DNA of 64,000 bases from Vreelandella lionensis (GCF_002087295.1 NZ_MWVI01000097.1:93578-157577), one strand, 5' to 3'. Positions 10,925 to 20,430 are shown, numbered from the stretch's first letter. Notes: a model not told the origin generated them from the sequence alone. A program made the numbers and translations.

Positions 10925-11747
10925 GGCGGTAACCTTTTAATGCGGAACCCATATCGGGCCGAGGCTTAACGTTCGCGTCACGAATTTCGTCGTGGTAATT
11001 CGCTACGAAGGAGTTAAGCGTCTCTTCAATAAACGATGGCAGACGGCGCTTGGTAATTAGCGAAATGCCTTCCAGCACCATGTTCATAGTGATAAGACGC
11101 TCTTCCGTACGCCGCTCTAGCTTCACGGCAATCGGTTTAAACACCAAATTGGCCAACAGGATGCCATAGAAAGTAGTCAACAGCGCCACTGCCATCCGGG
11201 GCCCAATTACTTCCAGGTCACCCGCATCCATCACTTCGAGCATGTTGACCAAGCCTACCAAAGTACCAATCATGCCGAAGGCCGGTGCATAGGTGGCCAT
11301 GGTGCGGAAAATTTGGGCTTCAGCATGCTCGCGGGCTTTCAGCCGCGCAATACGCCAGCGCAGCATGTCGAAGATTTCATCCTCTTTTGTATTCGCAATG
11401 ACCAGTTGGATACCGGTGCGCAAAAACGGATTACGGGTATGTTCCAGTTCTTTCTCAACCGCTCTAACATCCCCCTTAAACCAAAGGCGCGACATGGAAA
11501 CCAACTCATTGATGTCATCTCGCACATAGGTGTTTTCACGGCGGAAAACTAAACCAACCAGACGCACCACACGCAGCACTTCTTTCAGCGGATAGCTGAT
11601 AAACGTGGCCGCCAGCGTGCCAGTGACCACAATGGCAAGCCCCGGTAAGTTAATAAAGCTCTCGGGCGACTCTGCGGTAAAAAATAAAACGCTTACCAAC
11701 AGCAGCATGCTGGCAAATATACCGATCAGCGTAGATGGATTCATCAA
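10866..11747 (-). CDS. motC: Second stator A subunit, MotA/PomA/MotC-like
   Basis: Four-helix stator channel protein of the PomA/MotC subfamily. The diagnostic stretch YAPAFGMIGTLVGLVNML, then GPRMAVALLTTFYG and NLVFKPIAVKLERR, is present (about residues 148-215). The cytoplasmic loop between helices 2 and 3 carries the charged residues expected to touch FliG. The conserved part ends near residue 270; the last 20 residues are read through the motD start and may be an artefact of a missed stop. Its similarity is to the Na+-type PomA and Pseudomonas MotC groups rather than to the E. coli MotA type, so the coupling ion could be sodium (inference). It is co-transcribed with fliA upstream and motD downstream. 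Confidence 0.85.
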   Translation of the reverse strand: MMNPSTLIGIFASMLLLVSVLFFTAESPESFINLPGLAIVVTGTLAATFISYPLKEVLRVVRLVGLVFRRENTYVRDDINELVSMSRLWFKGDVRAVEKELEHTRNPFLRTGIQLVIANTKEDEIFDMLRWRIARLKAREHAEAQIFRTMATYAPAFGMIGTLVGLVNMLEVMDAGDLEVIGPRMAVALLTTFYGILLANLVFKPIAVKLERRTEERLITMNMVLEGISLITKRRLPSFIEETLNSFVANYHDEIRDANVKPRPDMGSALKGYRHARPRFTACFGASRRSGGE

Positions 11748-11783
11748 CGGCTCCTCGCCGGTTATGGTTAGTGAGTGAGAGGG

Positions 11784-12484
11784 TTAATTAGTCTCATGTA
11801 GGCGAGCACGCAGCCGACTCACCGCCTGGCTGTGAAGCTGTGAAACCCGTGATTCGGTGACACCGAGCACAGCGCCCACTTCTTTTAGATTCATCTCTTC
11901 TTGGTAATACAGCGCCATTAGCAGCTTCTCGCGCTCGGGAAGTGCTTCAATGGCGTCGATCAGCGTTTGCCGCTGCTGTTCATCCAATAATTGTTCAAAC
12001 GGCTGTCGGTGAGTGTCGTCCCCCGCAGGCTCGCTGCCATCCGCAATGAGCTCTTCGAACGGCAATAATTGCCCGCTATTGGTATCGTTGAGCAGTTGCT
12101 GGTAATCACTTAGCCGGCATCTCCAGTTCACGGGCAATCTCCCCCTCTTCCGGGGGGGCCCCAGCTGCTGCTCTAAACGACGCACAGCATCATCTACCGC
12201 CCGTGCCGAGCGGCGTACCTGCGGGGCAGCCAGTCACGAGTGCGCAGCTCGTCCATCATCGCGCCACGGATGCGCTGGCTTGCAAAGGTAGCAAATGTTG
12301 CTCCCTGGGCAGCATCAAAGCGCCCTAACGCCTCTACCAAGCCCACCATACCCGCCTGGATCAGATCATCCAGCTCAATACTTGCGGGCAACCTTACCTG
12401 CAGCGTTAAGGCCTGACGTCTCACCAGTGGCATGTATTGAGTTAACAGCTCACTCTGTTTGATCCTGCCTTGTGCTGTATACAT
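11784..12484 (-). CDS. fliA: Flagellar sigma factor FliA (sigma-28), three frame breaks
   Basis: Sigma factor for late flagellar and chemotaxis promoters. Region 2 is visible in LTQYMPLVRRQALTLQVRLP and ELDDLIQAGMVGLVEALGRFD; region 4 in IEALPEREKLLMALYYQEEMNLKEVGAVLGVTESRVSQLHSQA. The reconstructed length is about 234 residues, normal for FliA. The middle (region 3) needs breaks near 12228, 12155 (a G/C run) and 12118, close together. The start ATG at 12484 overlaps the tail of flhE. Its cognate promoters (TAAA-N15-GCCGATA type) occur at several places in this window, and its anti-sigma factor FlgM is encoded at 62387. Confidence 0.92.
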
Positions 12485-12993
12485 CCTCGTGCCTCGCGGC
12501 TTAACAACCTTGACTGATAGTTCACGATCACTTGTAACCCCTGTACTCGCACAGGGCGTTGCCCTGGCTGCAGCGTAAACCGAAAGTACAGCGGTGCGCT
12601 CGCCAACATTCCCGATAGAGCGGCCGTGCTACCGCGCATGCCTGATAGTGCAACACAGCGTTCAGGATGACATAGCCAAGCGTTCACAGGCGTTCCCGGC
12701 GGTGACTCAAAGCGCCATTGAATTCGCGACAGCGCAGCATTACGCAGCGGGACGCCCGCTGGCGGGGTTATCGCCTGGCTGCTGCTGGTACGGTCGCTCA
12801 TTGCTACCATCACACTAGGCACTTGGCTGCTCCAACTACCGGTTGCGGCCTGCGTATTCAACGCGAAAAACCATAACCCCGCTACTAGTCCTAAACAGCC
12901 CATTTTTCTTACTGTTAACAACTTTGCAGTTTTTATCAACGCCTCAATAGCCATCTGCTTAGCGTTACTTACCCACCCCCCCAAACTCTGCAT
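12442..12993 (-). CDS. flhE: Flagellar protein FlhE
   Basis: Periplasmic flagellar protein found mainly in enterobacteria, where it is the last gene of flhBAE. A hydrophobic signal-like segment (MGCLGLVAGLWFFALNTQAA, about residues 31-50) precedes the mature domain. That domain has the FlhE pattern: WRFESPPGTPVNAWLC, HPERCVALSGMRGSTAALSG and a final VIVNYQ. ATG at 12993 follows GGGGAG at good spacing, but makes a long N-terminal region; an internal ATG nearer the signal is possible. The family sequence should end near 12516, but here the frame runs on and overlaps fliA by 43 bp, giving a non-homologous tail. Confidence 0.82.
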   Translation of the reverse strand: MQSLGGWVSNAKQMAIEALIKTAKLLTVRKMGCLGLVAGLWFFALNTQAATGSWSSQVPSVMVAMSDRTSSSQAITPPAGVPLRNAALSRIQWRFESPPGTPVNAWLCHPERCVALSGMRGSTAALSGMLASAPLYFRFTLQPGQRPVRVQGLQVIVNYQSRLLSREARGCIQHKAGSNRVSC

Positions 12994-13032
12994 AACTCTC
13001 CCCTGGAGCGACAAATGCCCCCTGGCCCGCCG

Positions 13033-13633
13033 CTAGCGCGCCAGCAGCAGAAGCTCAATATCTAAATATCGAGCGGAATCATTGCCCAAACTATCCAGCA
13101 ACCCCTGGCGCGGCAGGTGGGGTTCATGAACCGCTAGAAGACGCTGCGGACCACCATGCTCGCGTAATTGGCGCAACACTCGGTACATTGGTGGCAAAGG
13201 CGTCAGCATCACTGTTGATCCACAACGCCCAGCGTGAGTAACGCTCGGCTAAGTCAGTCAGCGAGGCGCTGTTAGGCATGACAATATGAATATCCCAATC
13301 CTGTGGGTCACCTGCCCATTGCCGCCCCAGGGCCGACCATTGCCCCAGCCGACCTCGCACTTTGTCCACCTGCGCTACACCAGCATGAGGTAAGCCTACT
13401 ACCACTAGCGTTTTTTTCGGTCTTGGAGGCGCCACGGTGGCAGGCTCGGCAGCAGCAGCTACCGTAGGTGCCATGGCCTCCTGGGTATACGCGGCGGCTT
13501 CCTCTTCGTTAACGGGAGCGGCAGGCACTGTCTCGTCACTTTCCACGTTATGGCCGACTTCATCAGCACCACGCTGCTGGCGCTGTAAATCGGCCCATTT
13601 GCGCAGGCCAGCCGCCTGATCCTGGCCACTCAA
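13033..13633 (-). CDS. Unknown protein with FlhG-like DQAxxLR N-terminus (orf200), frame break
   Basis: About 200 residues after joining a break near 13192 (DADAFATNV to YRVLRQLREHG). It begins MSGQDQAAGLRKWADLQ: the DQAxxLR pattern is that of the N-terminal peptide of FlhG, known to stimulate FlhF GTPase. An acidic, Ala/Pro-rich linker (to about residue 70) leads to a compact domain starting KKTLVVVGLPHAGVAQ. This resembles the first strand and loop of a MinD-like fold, but it lacks the P-loop lysine motif (KGGVGKT). I recognise no family for the domain. The TTG start at 13633 overlaps the TGA of orf112, so translation is probably coupled. Downstream of flhF, it sits where flhG usually is. 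Confidence 0.72.
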
Positions 13634-13968
13634 ACCACGCCCTCACGACTGACGCTACCTAGCTGACGAATGGCATCGCGCGCCATCAGAACGTGTACTA
13701 ATGCATCAAGCAGTGCCGTATCACGCCGCTTGCGCTGGGTTCCTAACAAGCGCAGCAAATCGGCTCGCAGGGCCTGAGCGTCCTCATCGTCAACGATATC
13801 TAGATGGCCGGCTACTGCAGCCGCGCCGCTGGCCATCAGCAGGCGCAGCTCGCTGCTGACATCACCACCGTCGGCCTCTTTAAGCTGCTGCCAAGCACGC
13901 TTGGTGAGCGATGCCAGTCCGTCACTCTGCAGTTGGGTGATTAAAAGCGTTAACACATCGCTGCCCAA
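13630..13968 (-). CDS. Unknown all-alpha protein between flhF and orf200 (orf112)
   Basis: About 112 residues, probably all helical. It is rich in Leu, Ala, Asp and Arg (LLITQLQSDGLASLTKRAWQQLKEADGG...). There is no signal peptide, membrane helix or metal motif. I do not recognise it. TTG at 13968 is the first start codon after the flhF stop, 12 bp downstream. The open frame continues upstream into flhF, so an earlier start is possible. Its stop overlaps the orf200 start in a TTGA arrangement. Location and coupling suggest a role with FlhF or flagellar assembly (inference from context only). Confidence 0.65.
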   Translation of the reverse strand: MGSDVLTLLITQLQSDGLASLTKRAWQQLKEADGGDVSSELRLLMASGAAAVAGHLDIVDDEDAQALRADLLRLLGTQRKRRDTALLDALVHVLMARDAIRQLGSVSREGVV

Positions 13969-13979
13969 ACGTGCAGGCG

Positions 13980-15818
13980 TTAGCCAGTAGCGCGCACGAT
14001 TCGCTTAGTGCTTTCAGGGTCGCTTACCTCACCGACCCACGCCAATACGGGGTTACCTGATACGTCCTGCGCTTCAACATAGGCGCTGGAAAGCTGCATG
14101 CTTTGCCCGCGGAAACGGATGCCCACGCTATGGGTTAAGGTGCTTTCTTGGAACAGGGAGCGCAGAGTATAGCGCTCGCCCTGGCAGTGTACCCGCTGGC
14201 TCGCGGGCACCATGCTGACCCACGTCAGATGCTGAGCGTTTAGCCAAGCCAGCGCCTCAGCGTCTGGCAGGGTAGGCAGAAGATGAACCGCAACATCTCC
14301 TGCACAACGCACCAAACGTGGCTGCCAGCCCGCTGGCTGACGGTGCTGAAGGCGAGTCAGCGCCAGCCAAGCACCTTGCTCATTCAGAGCAACATCTGGC
14401 ATCGACCAGTCACAACCTCGCTCGTTACGGCGGGGCGACCAAACCACCCCTAACGCGTCACGAGTGGCGGCGGCTCCGGCTAGCAGCTCATCTAGGCGCT
14501 GGTCTTGTATCACCCCCGGCAGCGCTGCGATGTCCCAGGCGGCTTCCAAGCGGTGAAAATCGACGACACGCTGACGCAAGCGGGTTAACACCGAGGAGAG
14601 CCTGCGCCCCTGCCCTAACACATCCCGCGACCAGCGTGGCAAGCTGAGTGGGGCTGTTTCAGCACGCGCGCTCCTCGAAACGTTGGCCGACAGTGCTTGA
14701 TCAATCAGCGCGGGTGGTGTCGCGACCGCCATATCTTCTGGCACCTGCTGGCCATAGGAGCCAAACAGCACCCTCATACCGTGGCGCATGACGATGTCTA
14801 ATACCGGCGCAAGCCGCCCAGCTTCATCTTGCTTCGTGATGATACAGTCGTCTAACTCGGCACCTGCGGCTCTCGCCGCTTGGCGGTAGCGCAATACGAC
14901 TTCTTCTAGCGTTTCCGGCTGACTGGCGGCGTTGAGCAACAGCACCAGACGCACGGTGGACTTTCCACCCTGTAAATGGGCGATCTGTTCAATCACCCGC
15001 TGATCCCGCTGGCTCATCCCCACGGTATCAATAATCACCCACTGTTTGCCTTGTAGCCGACCAACCAATTCATCAATCGGCTGTTCAGCGTCTAGGGCAT
15101 ACATTGGCGTATCCAAGAGCCGTGCATAAATGCGCAGCTGCTCATGAGCGCCGATACGGAAGCTATCGGTGGTCACTAGCGCCACTGGGCGAGTGCCGTG
15201 GCGCATCACAAAGCGTGCCGCAAGCTTCGCAGTAGTGGTCGTTTTACCCACTCCAGTGGGGCCAACCAATGCGACGATGCCCGTTTGATCAAAGAAGCTC
15301 TCTTCGTGCTGCAGCACGTTAAGCCGTGCCATTAACTGCTCACGCAGCCAGTTAAGCGGCGCGTCGTTAGTAGCCTCGAGCGCGCTCAACTCATCTGGCA
15401 ATGCTTCCAGCACCTCTTCGCTCAGCTCTGCACTGAAGCCAACCCGGGCCATCAACTGCCGTAGGTGCTCGTAGGCGGTGTCTGCACCGCTTTGAGTCGT
15501 TGGCAACGGCTGGCGGCGGGCCAGTAGTTCGCGCATATCTTGCATTTCCCGAAGCAGACGCTCACTCATCGCCTCTAGGGGGTCTGGTTGCTTTGGCAGT
15601 GAAAAGACAGGCGCTGGCGCGGGGCTAGCCTTCGGCTCCTCCGCTGGCGTCGTCGGCGACGGGTCGAACTGGTCAACGGCGTCATCCGCCATGGCGAGAA
15701 TTTCAACGCCGCCTTCGGTGCGACGGTTGGCGACAATAAGTGCATCATCACCTAACACTTCGCGCACTTGGCGCATTACGTCGCGGCTGTTTGCTCCGAC
15801 AAAACGTCTAACGCTCAT
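13980..15818 (-). CDS. flhF: Flagellar SRP-type GTPase FlhF with long C-terminal extension
   Basis: SRP-family GTPase that places or numbers flagella at the membrane. The N-terminal basic B-domain start (MSVRRFVGANSRDVMRQVREVLGDDALIVANR) is followed by a Pro-rich linker and an NG domain at about 110-378. G1 is GPTGVGKT (186-193), the G3 region DTVGMSQRD (264-272), the G4 region TKQDEA (328-333), and the closing loop GQQVPEDM (356-363). At 612 residues it is longer than the usual 400-500: about 230 residues after the NG domain form an extension I do not recognise. The gene is intact. It lies 52 bp after flhA; FlhG is not encoded nearby. Confidence 0.93.
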   Translation of the reverse strand: MSVRRFVGANSRDVMRQVREVLGDDALIVANRRTEGGVEILAMADDAVDQFDPSPTTPAEEPKASPAPAPVFSLPKQPDPLEAMSERLLREMQDMRELLARRQPLPTTQSGADTAYEHLRQLMARVGFSAELSEEVLEALPDELSALEATNDAPLNWLREQLMARLNVLQHEESFFDQTGIVALVGPTGVGKTTTTAKLAARFVMRHGTRPVALVTTDSFRIGAHEQLRIYARLLDTPMYALDAEQPIDELVGRLQGKQWVIIDTVGMSQRDQRVIEQIAHLQGGKSTVRLVLLLNAASQPETLEEVVLRYRQAARAAGAELDDCIITKQDEAGRLAPVLDIVMRHGMRVLFGSYGQQVPEDMAVATPPALIDQALSANVSRSARAETAPLSLPRWSRDVLGQGRRLSSVLTRLRQRVVDFHRLEAAWDIAALPGVIQDQRLDELLAGAAATRDALGVVWSPRRNERGCDWSMPDVALNEQGAWLALTRLQHRQPAGWQPRLVRCAGDVAVHLLPTLPDAEALAWLNAQHLTWVSMVPASQRVHCQGERYTLRSLFQESTLTHSVGIRFRGQSMQLSSAYVEAQDVSGNPVLAWVGEVSDPESTKRIVRATG

Positions 15819-15870
15819 GTTTCACCTGTTGCCAAAACGTAAAAGGCTGTTACCGTTCGAAGTGTGGCCA

Positions 15871-17952
15871 TTAGCGGCCACCCACCAGCGTAGTAACGCG
15901 CAGGGTGCGGTCGTCGGGAATTTCCGCTTGAGACATCACCACTAAGTGGCGCATGCGGCGGCGCAGGAAGCGCGACAACACGGCCCGTAGCGAGTGCTGA
16001 ACCACCAGCACAGGCGCTTCACCACTGCCTTCATGTTTCTCTAGCGCTTGCTGCGCTTGATTCATCAAGGTATCCGCCAGCCCTGGCTCCATCGCACCAT
16101 TGCCGTTCATTGCTTGCAACAACACTTGCTCTAACTGCGCATCCAGCCCCATCACATGCAGCGTATCTTGGCCCGCGAACCACTGCTGGGTAATGGCCCT
16201 GCCCAGCGCAATACGCACCAGAGCCGTTAGCTCGTTGGGATCTTTCTGCTGACCCGCATACTCTGCCAGGGTGTCCAGCACGGTACGCATATCACGAATC
16301 GAGACATCCTCATCCAGTAGGTTCTGCAAAATGCGCTGCAGCACGGTGAGGGTGATGGACTTCGGCACTACTTCTTCGACCAGCGATTTTTGATCTTCGC
16401 CCAACTTGTCCAGCAGCTTTTGAACCTCCTGGCGGCCCAGCATTTCAGGCGAGTGACGGTGCAGCAGATGGTTAAGGTGCGTGGCGATGACCGTACTAGC
16501 ATCCACGACCGTGTACCCGTATACCTGAGCATGCTCCCGTTGGTTAGCGTCAATCCATACTGCTGGCAAGCCAAAGGCAGGGTCTTGGGTCGGTGTACCC
16601 TGAAGCTCCCCAGAGACCTGACCAGGATCAATGGCTAGCCATTTACCGGTCTGCGCCTCAGCGCGGCCAATTTCCGCTCCCTTCATGGAGAGCACATAGG
16701 TATTGGGTGGTAGTTCTAAGTTATCGCGAATGTGCACCACGGGCGGCAGGAAGCCCACTTCCTGGGCAAACTTCTTGCGTACGCTTTTAATACGGCCCAG
16801 CAGTTCACCCTTCTGCCGGGAATCCACCAAGGGGATCAAGCGATGCCCCACCTCTAAACCAAGCGTGTCTACCAGCTGAACATCTTCCCAGCTGGCTTCA
16901 GGGGTTTCCTGTATTTGAGGCGGTGCAGCGGAGACTTCTTCCTTCACCAAGGTCTGCTCTTTTCGACGGATCAGGTACCAGGCTAAACCACCCAGCAGCG
17001 CTGTAAACAGCAGGAACACGAAGTTGGGCATACCAGGTACTAGGCCTAACAGGCCCATTACCATGGCCGCCAAGATCATTACTTGGGGGTTCACAAACAG
17101 TTGGCTGATCATCTGCTGACCAACATCCTGCTCGGTGTTGACGCGTGAAACAGTCACACCTGCCGCCGTGGAGATCACCAGCGCCGGAATCTGGGCAACC
17201 AAGCCATCACCAATCGTTAGCAGCGTATAAGTGCGGGCAGCATCGGCAAATCCCAGATCGTGCTGCATCATGCCAATCAGCAGGCCGCCAATGATATTGA
17301 CTACCATGATGACCAAGCCTGCCACGGCATCACCACGGACGAACTTACTGGCACCGTCCATTGAGCCATAAAAGTCAGCTTCTTGAGCAACTTCGGCGCG
17401 GCGCTTTTTCGCATCATCTTCGCCAATCAGGCCGGCATTCAAGTCGGCATCAATTGCCATCTGTTTACCGGGCATGGCATCAAGCACGAAGCGAGCGCCC
17501 ACTTCGGCAATACGGCCGGCACCCTTGGTGATCACCATGAAGTTGATGATGACCAGGATTAAGAAGACCACCAAGCCTACCGCAAAGTTACCACCTACCA
17601 GGAACGTACCAAAGGCCTCAATGACCTTGCCGGCCGCATCTCCCCCTTCATGGCCTTCCATCAATACCACACGAGTCGAAGCCACGTTAAGGGAGAGTCG
17701 CAGCAGTGTGGTAAACAGTAGAACGGCCGGAAACGCGGCAAAATCCAGCGGTTTCTCGGCAAACATACTGACCAGCAGCACCATGATCGATAGCGCAATA
17801 TTAAAAGTGAACAGCAGATCCAGCGCGAACGGCGGAAGGGGCAGAATCATCATGCCCAGAATCATTAAAATCAGCAGCGGACCGGCGAGCAGCTTCATGC
17901 TCACATCGTTCATCCAGTTACGCTGATTGATCAACTGGCTTAAGCCTTTCAT
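15871..17952 (-). CDS. flhA: Flagellar export gate protein FlhA
   Basis: Core of the flagellar type III export gate. The 693 residues are close to the E. coli length (692). Eight or so membrane helices occupy residues about 20-330, including the conserved cytoplasmic FHIPEP loop region (GKQMAIDADLNAGLIGEDDAKKRRAEV, about 150-175). The soluble C-terminal domain (about 345-693) binds chaperone-substrate complexes and includes the conserved LLRRHSPEMLGRQEV-type segment. ATG at 17952 overlaps the flhB stop by four bases (ATGA), indicating translational coupling. No frame break is seen in 2.1 kb. Confidence 0.97.
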   Translation of the reverse strand: MKGLSQLINQRNWMNDVSMKLLAGPLLILMILGMMILPLPPFALDLLFTFNIALSIMVLLVSMFAEKPLDFAAFPAVLLFTTLLRLSLNVASTRVVLMEGHEGGDAAGKVIEAFGTFLVGGNFAVGLVVFLILVIINFMVITKGAGRIAEVGARFVLDAMPGKQMAIDADLNAGLIGEDDAKKRRAEVAQEADFYGSMDGASKFVRGDAVAGLVIMVVNIIGGLLIGMMQHDLGFADAARTYTLLTIGDGLVAQIPALVISTAAGVTVSRVNTEQDVGQQMISQLFVNPQVMILAAMVMGLLGLVPGMPNFVFLLFTALLGGLAWYLIRRKEQTLVKEEVSAAPPQIQETPEASWEDVQLVDTLGLEVGHRLIPLVDSRQKGELLGRIKSVRKKFAQEVGFLPPVVHIRDNLELPPNTYVLSMKGAEIGRAEAQTGKWLAIDPGQVSGELQGTPTQDPAFGLPAVWIDANQREHAQVYGYTVVDASTVIATHLNHLLHRHSPEMLGRQEVQKLLDKLGEDQKSLVEEVVPKSITLTVLQRILQNLLDEDVSIRDMRTVLDTLAEYAGQQKDPNELTALVRIALGRAITQQWFAGQDTLHVMGLDAQLEQVLLQAMNGNGAMEPGLADTLMNQAQQALEKHEGSGEAPVLVVQHSLRAVLSRFLRRRMRHLVVMSQAEIPDDRTLRVTTLVGGR

Positions 17953-19116
17953 GGTTGCGCCTCATTGCCATCGGCACGACGGCCGGGACTATCCATTTCC
18001 GGGGGTACCGGTAAATTATCGGGTGTGGGGGGCACCTCGCCTCCTTGTTGTGCAACATGTTTCAGGCGGTAGGCCCAGGCCATCACTTCGGCCACGGCAG
18101 TGTACAGTTCGGCGGGCACTTCAGCTTCTAAGTCGACATGAGGATACAGGGCGCGCGCCAGAGGTGCTGCCTCCAAGCGCGGAACACCTGCTTCCTCGCC
18201 AATCTCACGGATTCGAGCGGCAACAGCATCGGCCCCTTTGGCCACCAACCGAGGAGCCCCCATACGCCCCTCCTGGTAAACCAGCGCCACTGCATAGTGG
18301 GTTGGGTTGGTAATAATGAACATCAGCTTCAGGTACTTTGCTCATCATGCGCCCGCGGGCCATGGCCTGCTGCTGCTGGCGAATACGGCCCTTCACATGG
18401 GGGTCGCCCTCAGAGTCTTTATGCTCTTGCTTCACCTCTTCTTTGGTCATACGCAGCTGTTTGTCGTTATTCCACAGCTGAAATGGGACATCAATGAGAA
18501 TAACCACGATCAGTGACAGGACGATGAGGCCCGCCCCCAGCGCTGCCATATTCAGCGCACTGACCAGTCCCTGCTGCACGGGCTGGTCCATTAGCCCCAT
18601 AAATTTGCCAATATTAAAATATAAAAAGCCAGCTGCCACACCGCCCACCAAGATGGACTTAGCAATCGCCTTAGCCAGCTCAGCAAGGGCCTGAACAGAA
18701 AATATCCTTTTTAACCCTTTCACTGGGTTTAATTTTGAAAATTTAGGCTGCAACGATTTTGAAGAGATTAACCAGCCACCTAGCAGTGCCGGTGCAACCA
18801 GTGCAATCACCGTGAGCAGTAAAAATAAGGGAAGCATAGCGATGAGGGTTCGCTGGCCAAGATCCAGCGCATTCACCAACATAGGCGTGCTTTCCATGGC
18901 ATGGCGGCGCTCAAATAAAAACGCCTGCTCCATCACCATCCCAAGCTGGTCATAGAGCATTTGCCCCATACCCCACAACCCCATCACCCCACCCAGCAGC
19001 ATCATGAAGGTAGTTAGTTCGCGGGATCGAGGCACCTGACCCTCTTCGCGGGCTTTATCTAATCGCCTGGGCGTGGCCTCTTCGGTTTTTTCCTGATCGC
19101 TGTCGTTATCTGCCAT
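17949..19116 (-). CDS. flhB: Flagellar export switch protein FlhB (frame break)
   Basis: Inner-membrane export-gate component that changes substrate specificity from hook to filament. Four membrane helices lie at about residues 30-215, and the cytoplasmic part carries the autocleavage motif NPTH (ITNPTHYAVAL). A break near 18325 separates the two halves (MMSKVPEADV to ITNPTHYA). ATG at 19116 (MADNDSDQEKTEEATPRRL) is chosen because it matches the family N-terminus; an ATG 15 codons upstream is also open. A proline-rich C-terminal tail follows the usual domain end. It is first in the block flhB-flhA-flhF and follows cheZ after a hairpin. Confidence 0.94.
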
Positions 19117-19170
19117 GCTGTTATCCGGCTGACGAGTGGCCAGTTGACCAAAATAAGGCATACCATAAAC

Positions 19171-19194
19171 TCAGCCGCCCTAAAGGACGGCTGA
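19171..19194 (-). terminator. Hairpin between cheZ and flhB
   Basis: Inverted repeat TCAGCCG...CGGCTGA with a further CC/GG pair across one mismatch and a TTTA loop (minus strand), followed by GTTTATGG. It lies 56 bases after cheZ and 55 bases before flhB. It could be an intrinsic terminator or attenuator with a weak U-tract. Confidence 0.45.
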
Positions 19195-19249
19195 ACAGTC
19201 TACCTATTTTGCCAGATGCAGCGGCTTACAATGAGCTAATAACCCAGCA

Positions 19250-19945
19250 TTAAAAGCCTAATTCGTCCAATAAGTCGTCTACCTGATCCTGGCCGGTAAC
19301 GATATCAGGGGCGTTCTCTTTCACCTGCGGCCCATTAAGAAGATCTTCATTGCGGCGAGCTTTCTCATTTTTCCACTGATCTTCGGCCTTGCGCTGCATC
19401 GTTTCACGAGCTTCAACACCGGGAACATTGTCGATGAGTACCTGTACCAGCTGATGCTCGATCTCACGGATCACATCCATCATTTTCTTGATGACTTGAC
19501 CGGTAAGATCCTGGAAATCCTGTGCCATCATAATGTCCATCAGCTCCTTATTGGTCGCTGAGGTAATTTCTGGCACGTCGCTCAGGTAGGTGCGCGTCTC
19601 TTTTACCAACACCTTTGCGTCGTCTAGCTCTTTTGGTGCTTCGAACCACTCGGCCCAACGCTTGTCGAGTGCTTCCGCACGCTCAGAGAGCTGATCTTGC
19701 AGCGGCTGCGCACGATCAATGGCGTTCAACGCCCTGTCTGCAGCCTGCTCGGTCATCGTCGCCACGTAGTCCAGCCGGTCACGGGCGTCGGGGATCGCTT
19801 CAGCGGCCTTTTCAATCTCTTTGTCTAAGCCCAACTCGCGCATATTGTCACGCAGCATGCGGGTAAGCTTACCAATACGAAAGATAAGGTCTTCTGCGGC
19901 TTCTTCAGACAGTTGGGCAGAACCACCCTGCTCATTCTGACTCAT
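19250..19945 (-). CDS. cheZ: CheY-P phosphatase CheZ
   Basis: Dephosphorylates CheY-P to end the tumble signal. The 231-residue, mostly helical and acidic product has the long helical hairpin. The active-site region [19 protein letters not shown] (about 140-160) carries the catalytic Gln (DFQDLTGQ). The C-terminal helix [12 protein letters not shown] is the CheY-binding peptide. The gene is intact and directly downstream of cheY (42 bp), as in enterobacteria. Presence of CheZ, rather than CheX or CheC, fits a gammaproteobacterium. Confidence 0.96.
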   Translation of the reverse strand: MSQNEQGGSAQLSEEAAEDLIFRIGKLTRMLRDNMRELGLDKEIEKAAEAIPDARDRLDYVATMTEQAADRALNAIDRAQPLQDQLSERAEALDKRWAEWFEAPKELDDAKVLVKETRTYLSDVPEITSATNKELMDIMMAQDFQDLTGQVIKKMMDVIREIEHQLVQVLIDNVPGVEARETMQRKAEDQWKNEKARRNEDLLNGPQVKENAPDIVTGQDQVDDLLDELGF

Positions 19946-19987
19946 TGTGTTGTCTCCTCGTTAACCGAGCGCCTTGGCTCAGCCGCG

Positions 19988-20377
19988 TCATTTACCCATT
20001 TTCTCGAAGATTTTATTCAGCTTCTCTTCTAGGGTCGCGGCAGTGAACGGTTTGACGACATAACCATTGGCACCCGCTTGTGCGGCAGCAATAATATTCT
20101 CTTTCTTTGCTTCGGCCGTTACCATCAGTACTGGCAAGTCTTTTAGCGCATTGTCCTGGCGAATCTCTTTCAGCATTTCCAGGCCATCTAGGTTGGGCAT
20201 GTTCCAGTCGGAAACCACAAACTCAAAATTGCCCGCGCGCAATTTATTAAGCGCATCTTGACCATCTTCGGCTTCTTCAACATTAGTGAAGCCCAGCTCT
20301 TTCAGCAGGCTACGTACGATCCGGCGCATAGTGGGAAAATCGTCTACTACCAAGAAACTCATGTTCTTATCAGCCAT
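19988..20377 (-). CDS. cheY: Chemotaxis response regulator CheY
   Basis: Single-domain receiver of 129 residues that binds FliM at the motor when phosphorylated by CheA. The acidic pocket (VVDDF, residues 10-14), phosphoacceptor Asp57 (VVSDWNMPN), Thr (MVTAEA) and Lys near 109 (VVKPFTA) are all present. ATG at 20377. Its position between a receptor gene and cheZ matches the che operon order. The gene is intact. Confidence 0.97.
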   Translation of the reverse strand: MADKNMSFLVVDDFPTMRRIVRSLLKELGFTNVEEAEDGQDALNKLRAGNFEFVVSDWNMPNLDGLEMLKEIRQDNALKDLPVLMVTAEAKKENIIAAAQAGANGYVVKPFTAATLEEKLNKIFEKMGK

Positions 20378-20430
20378 TGGTCATCCTCTCAATAACGACA
20401 TCTATAGGGTGACTGGGAATTCAGTCAGGG

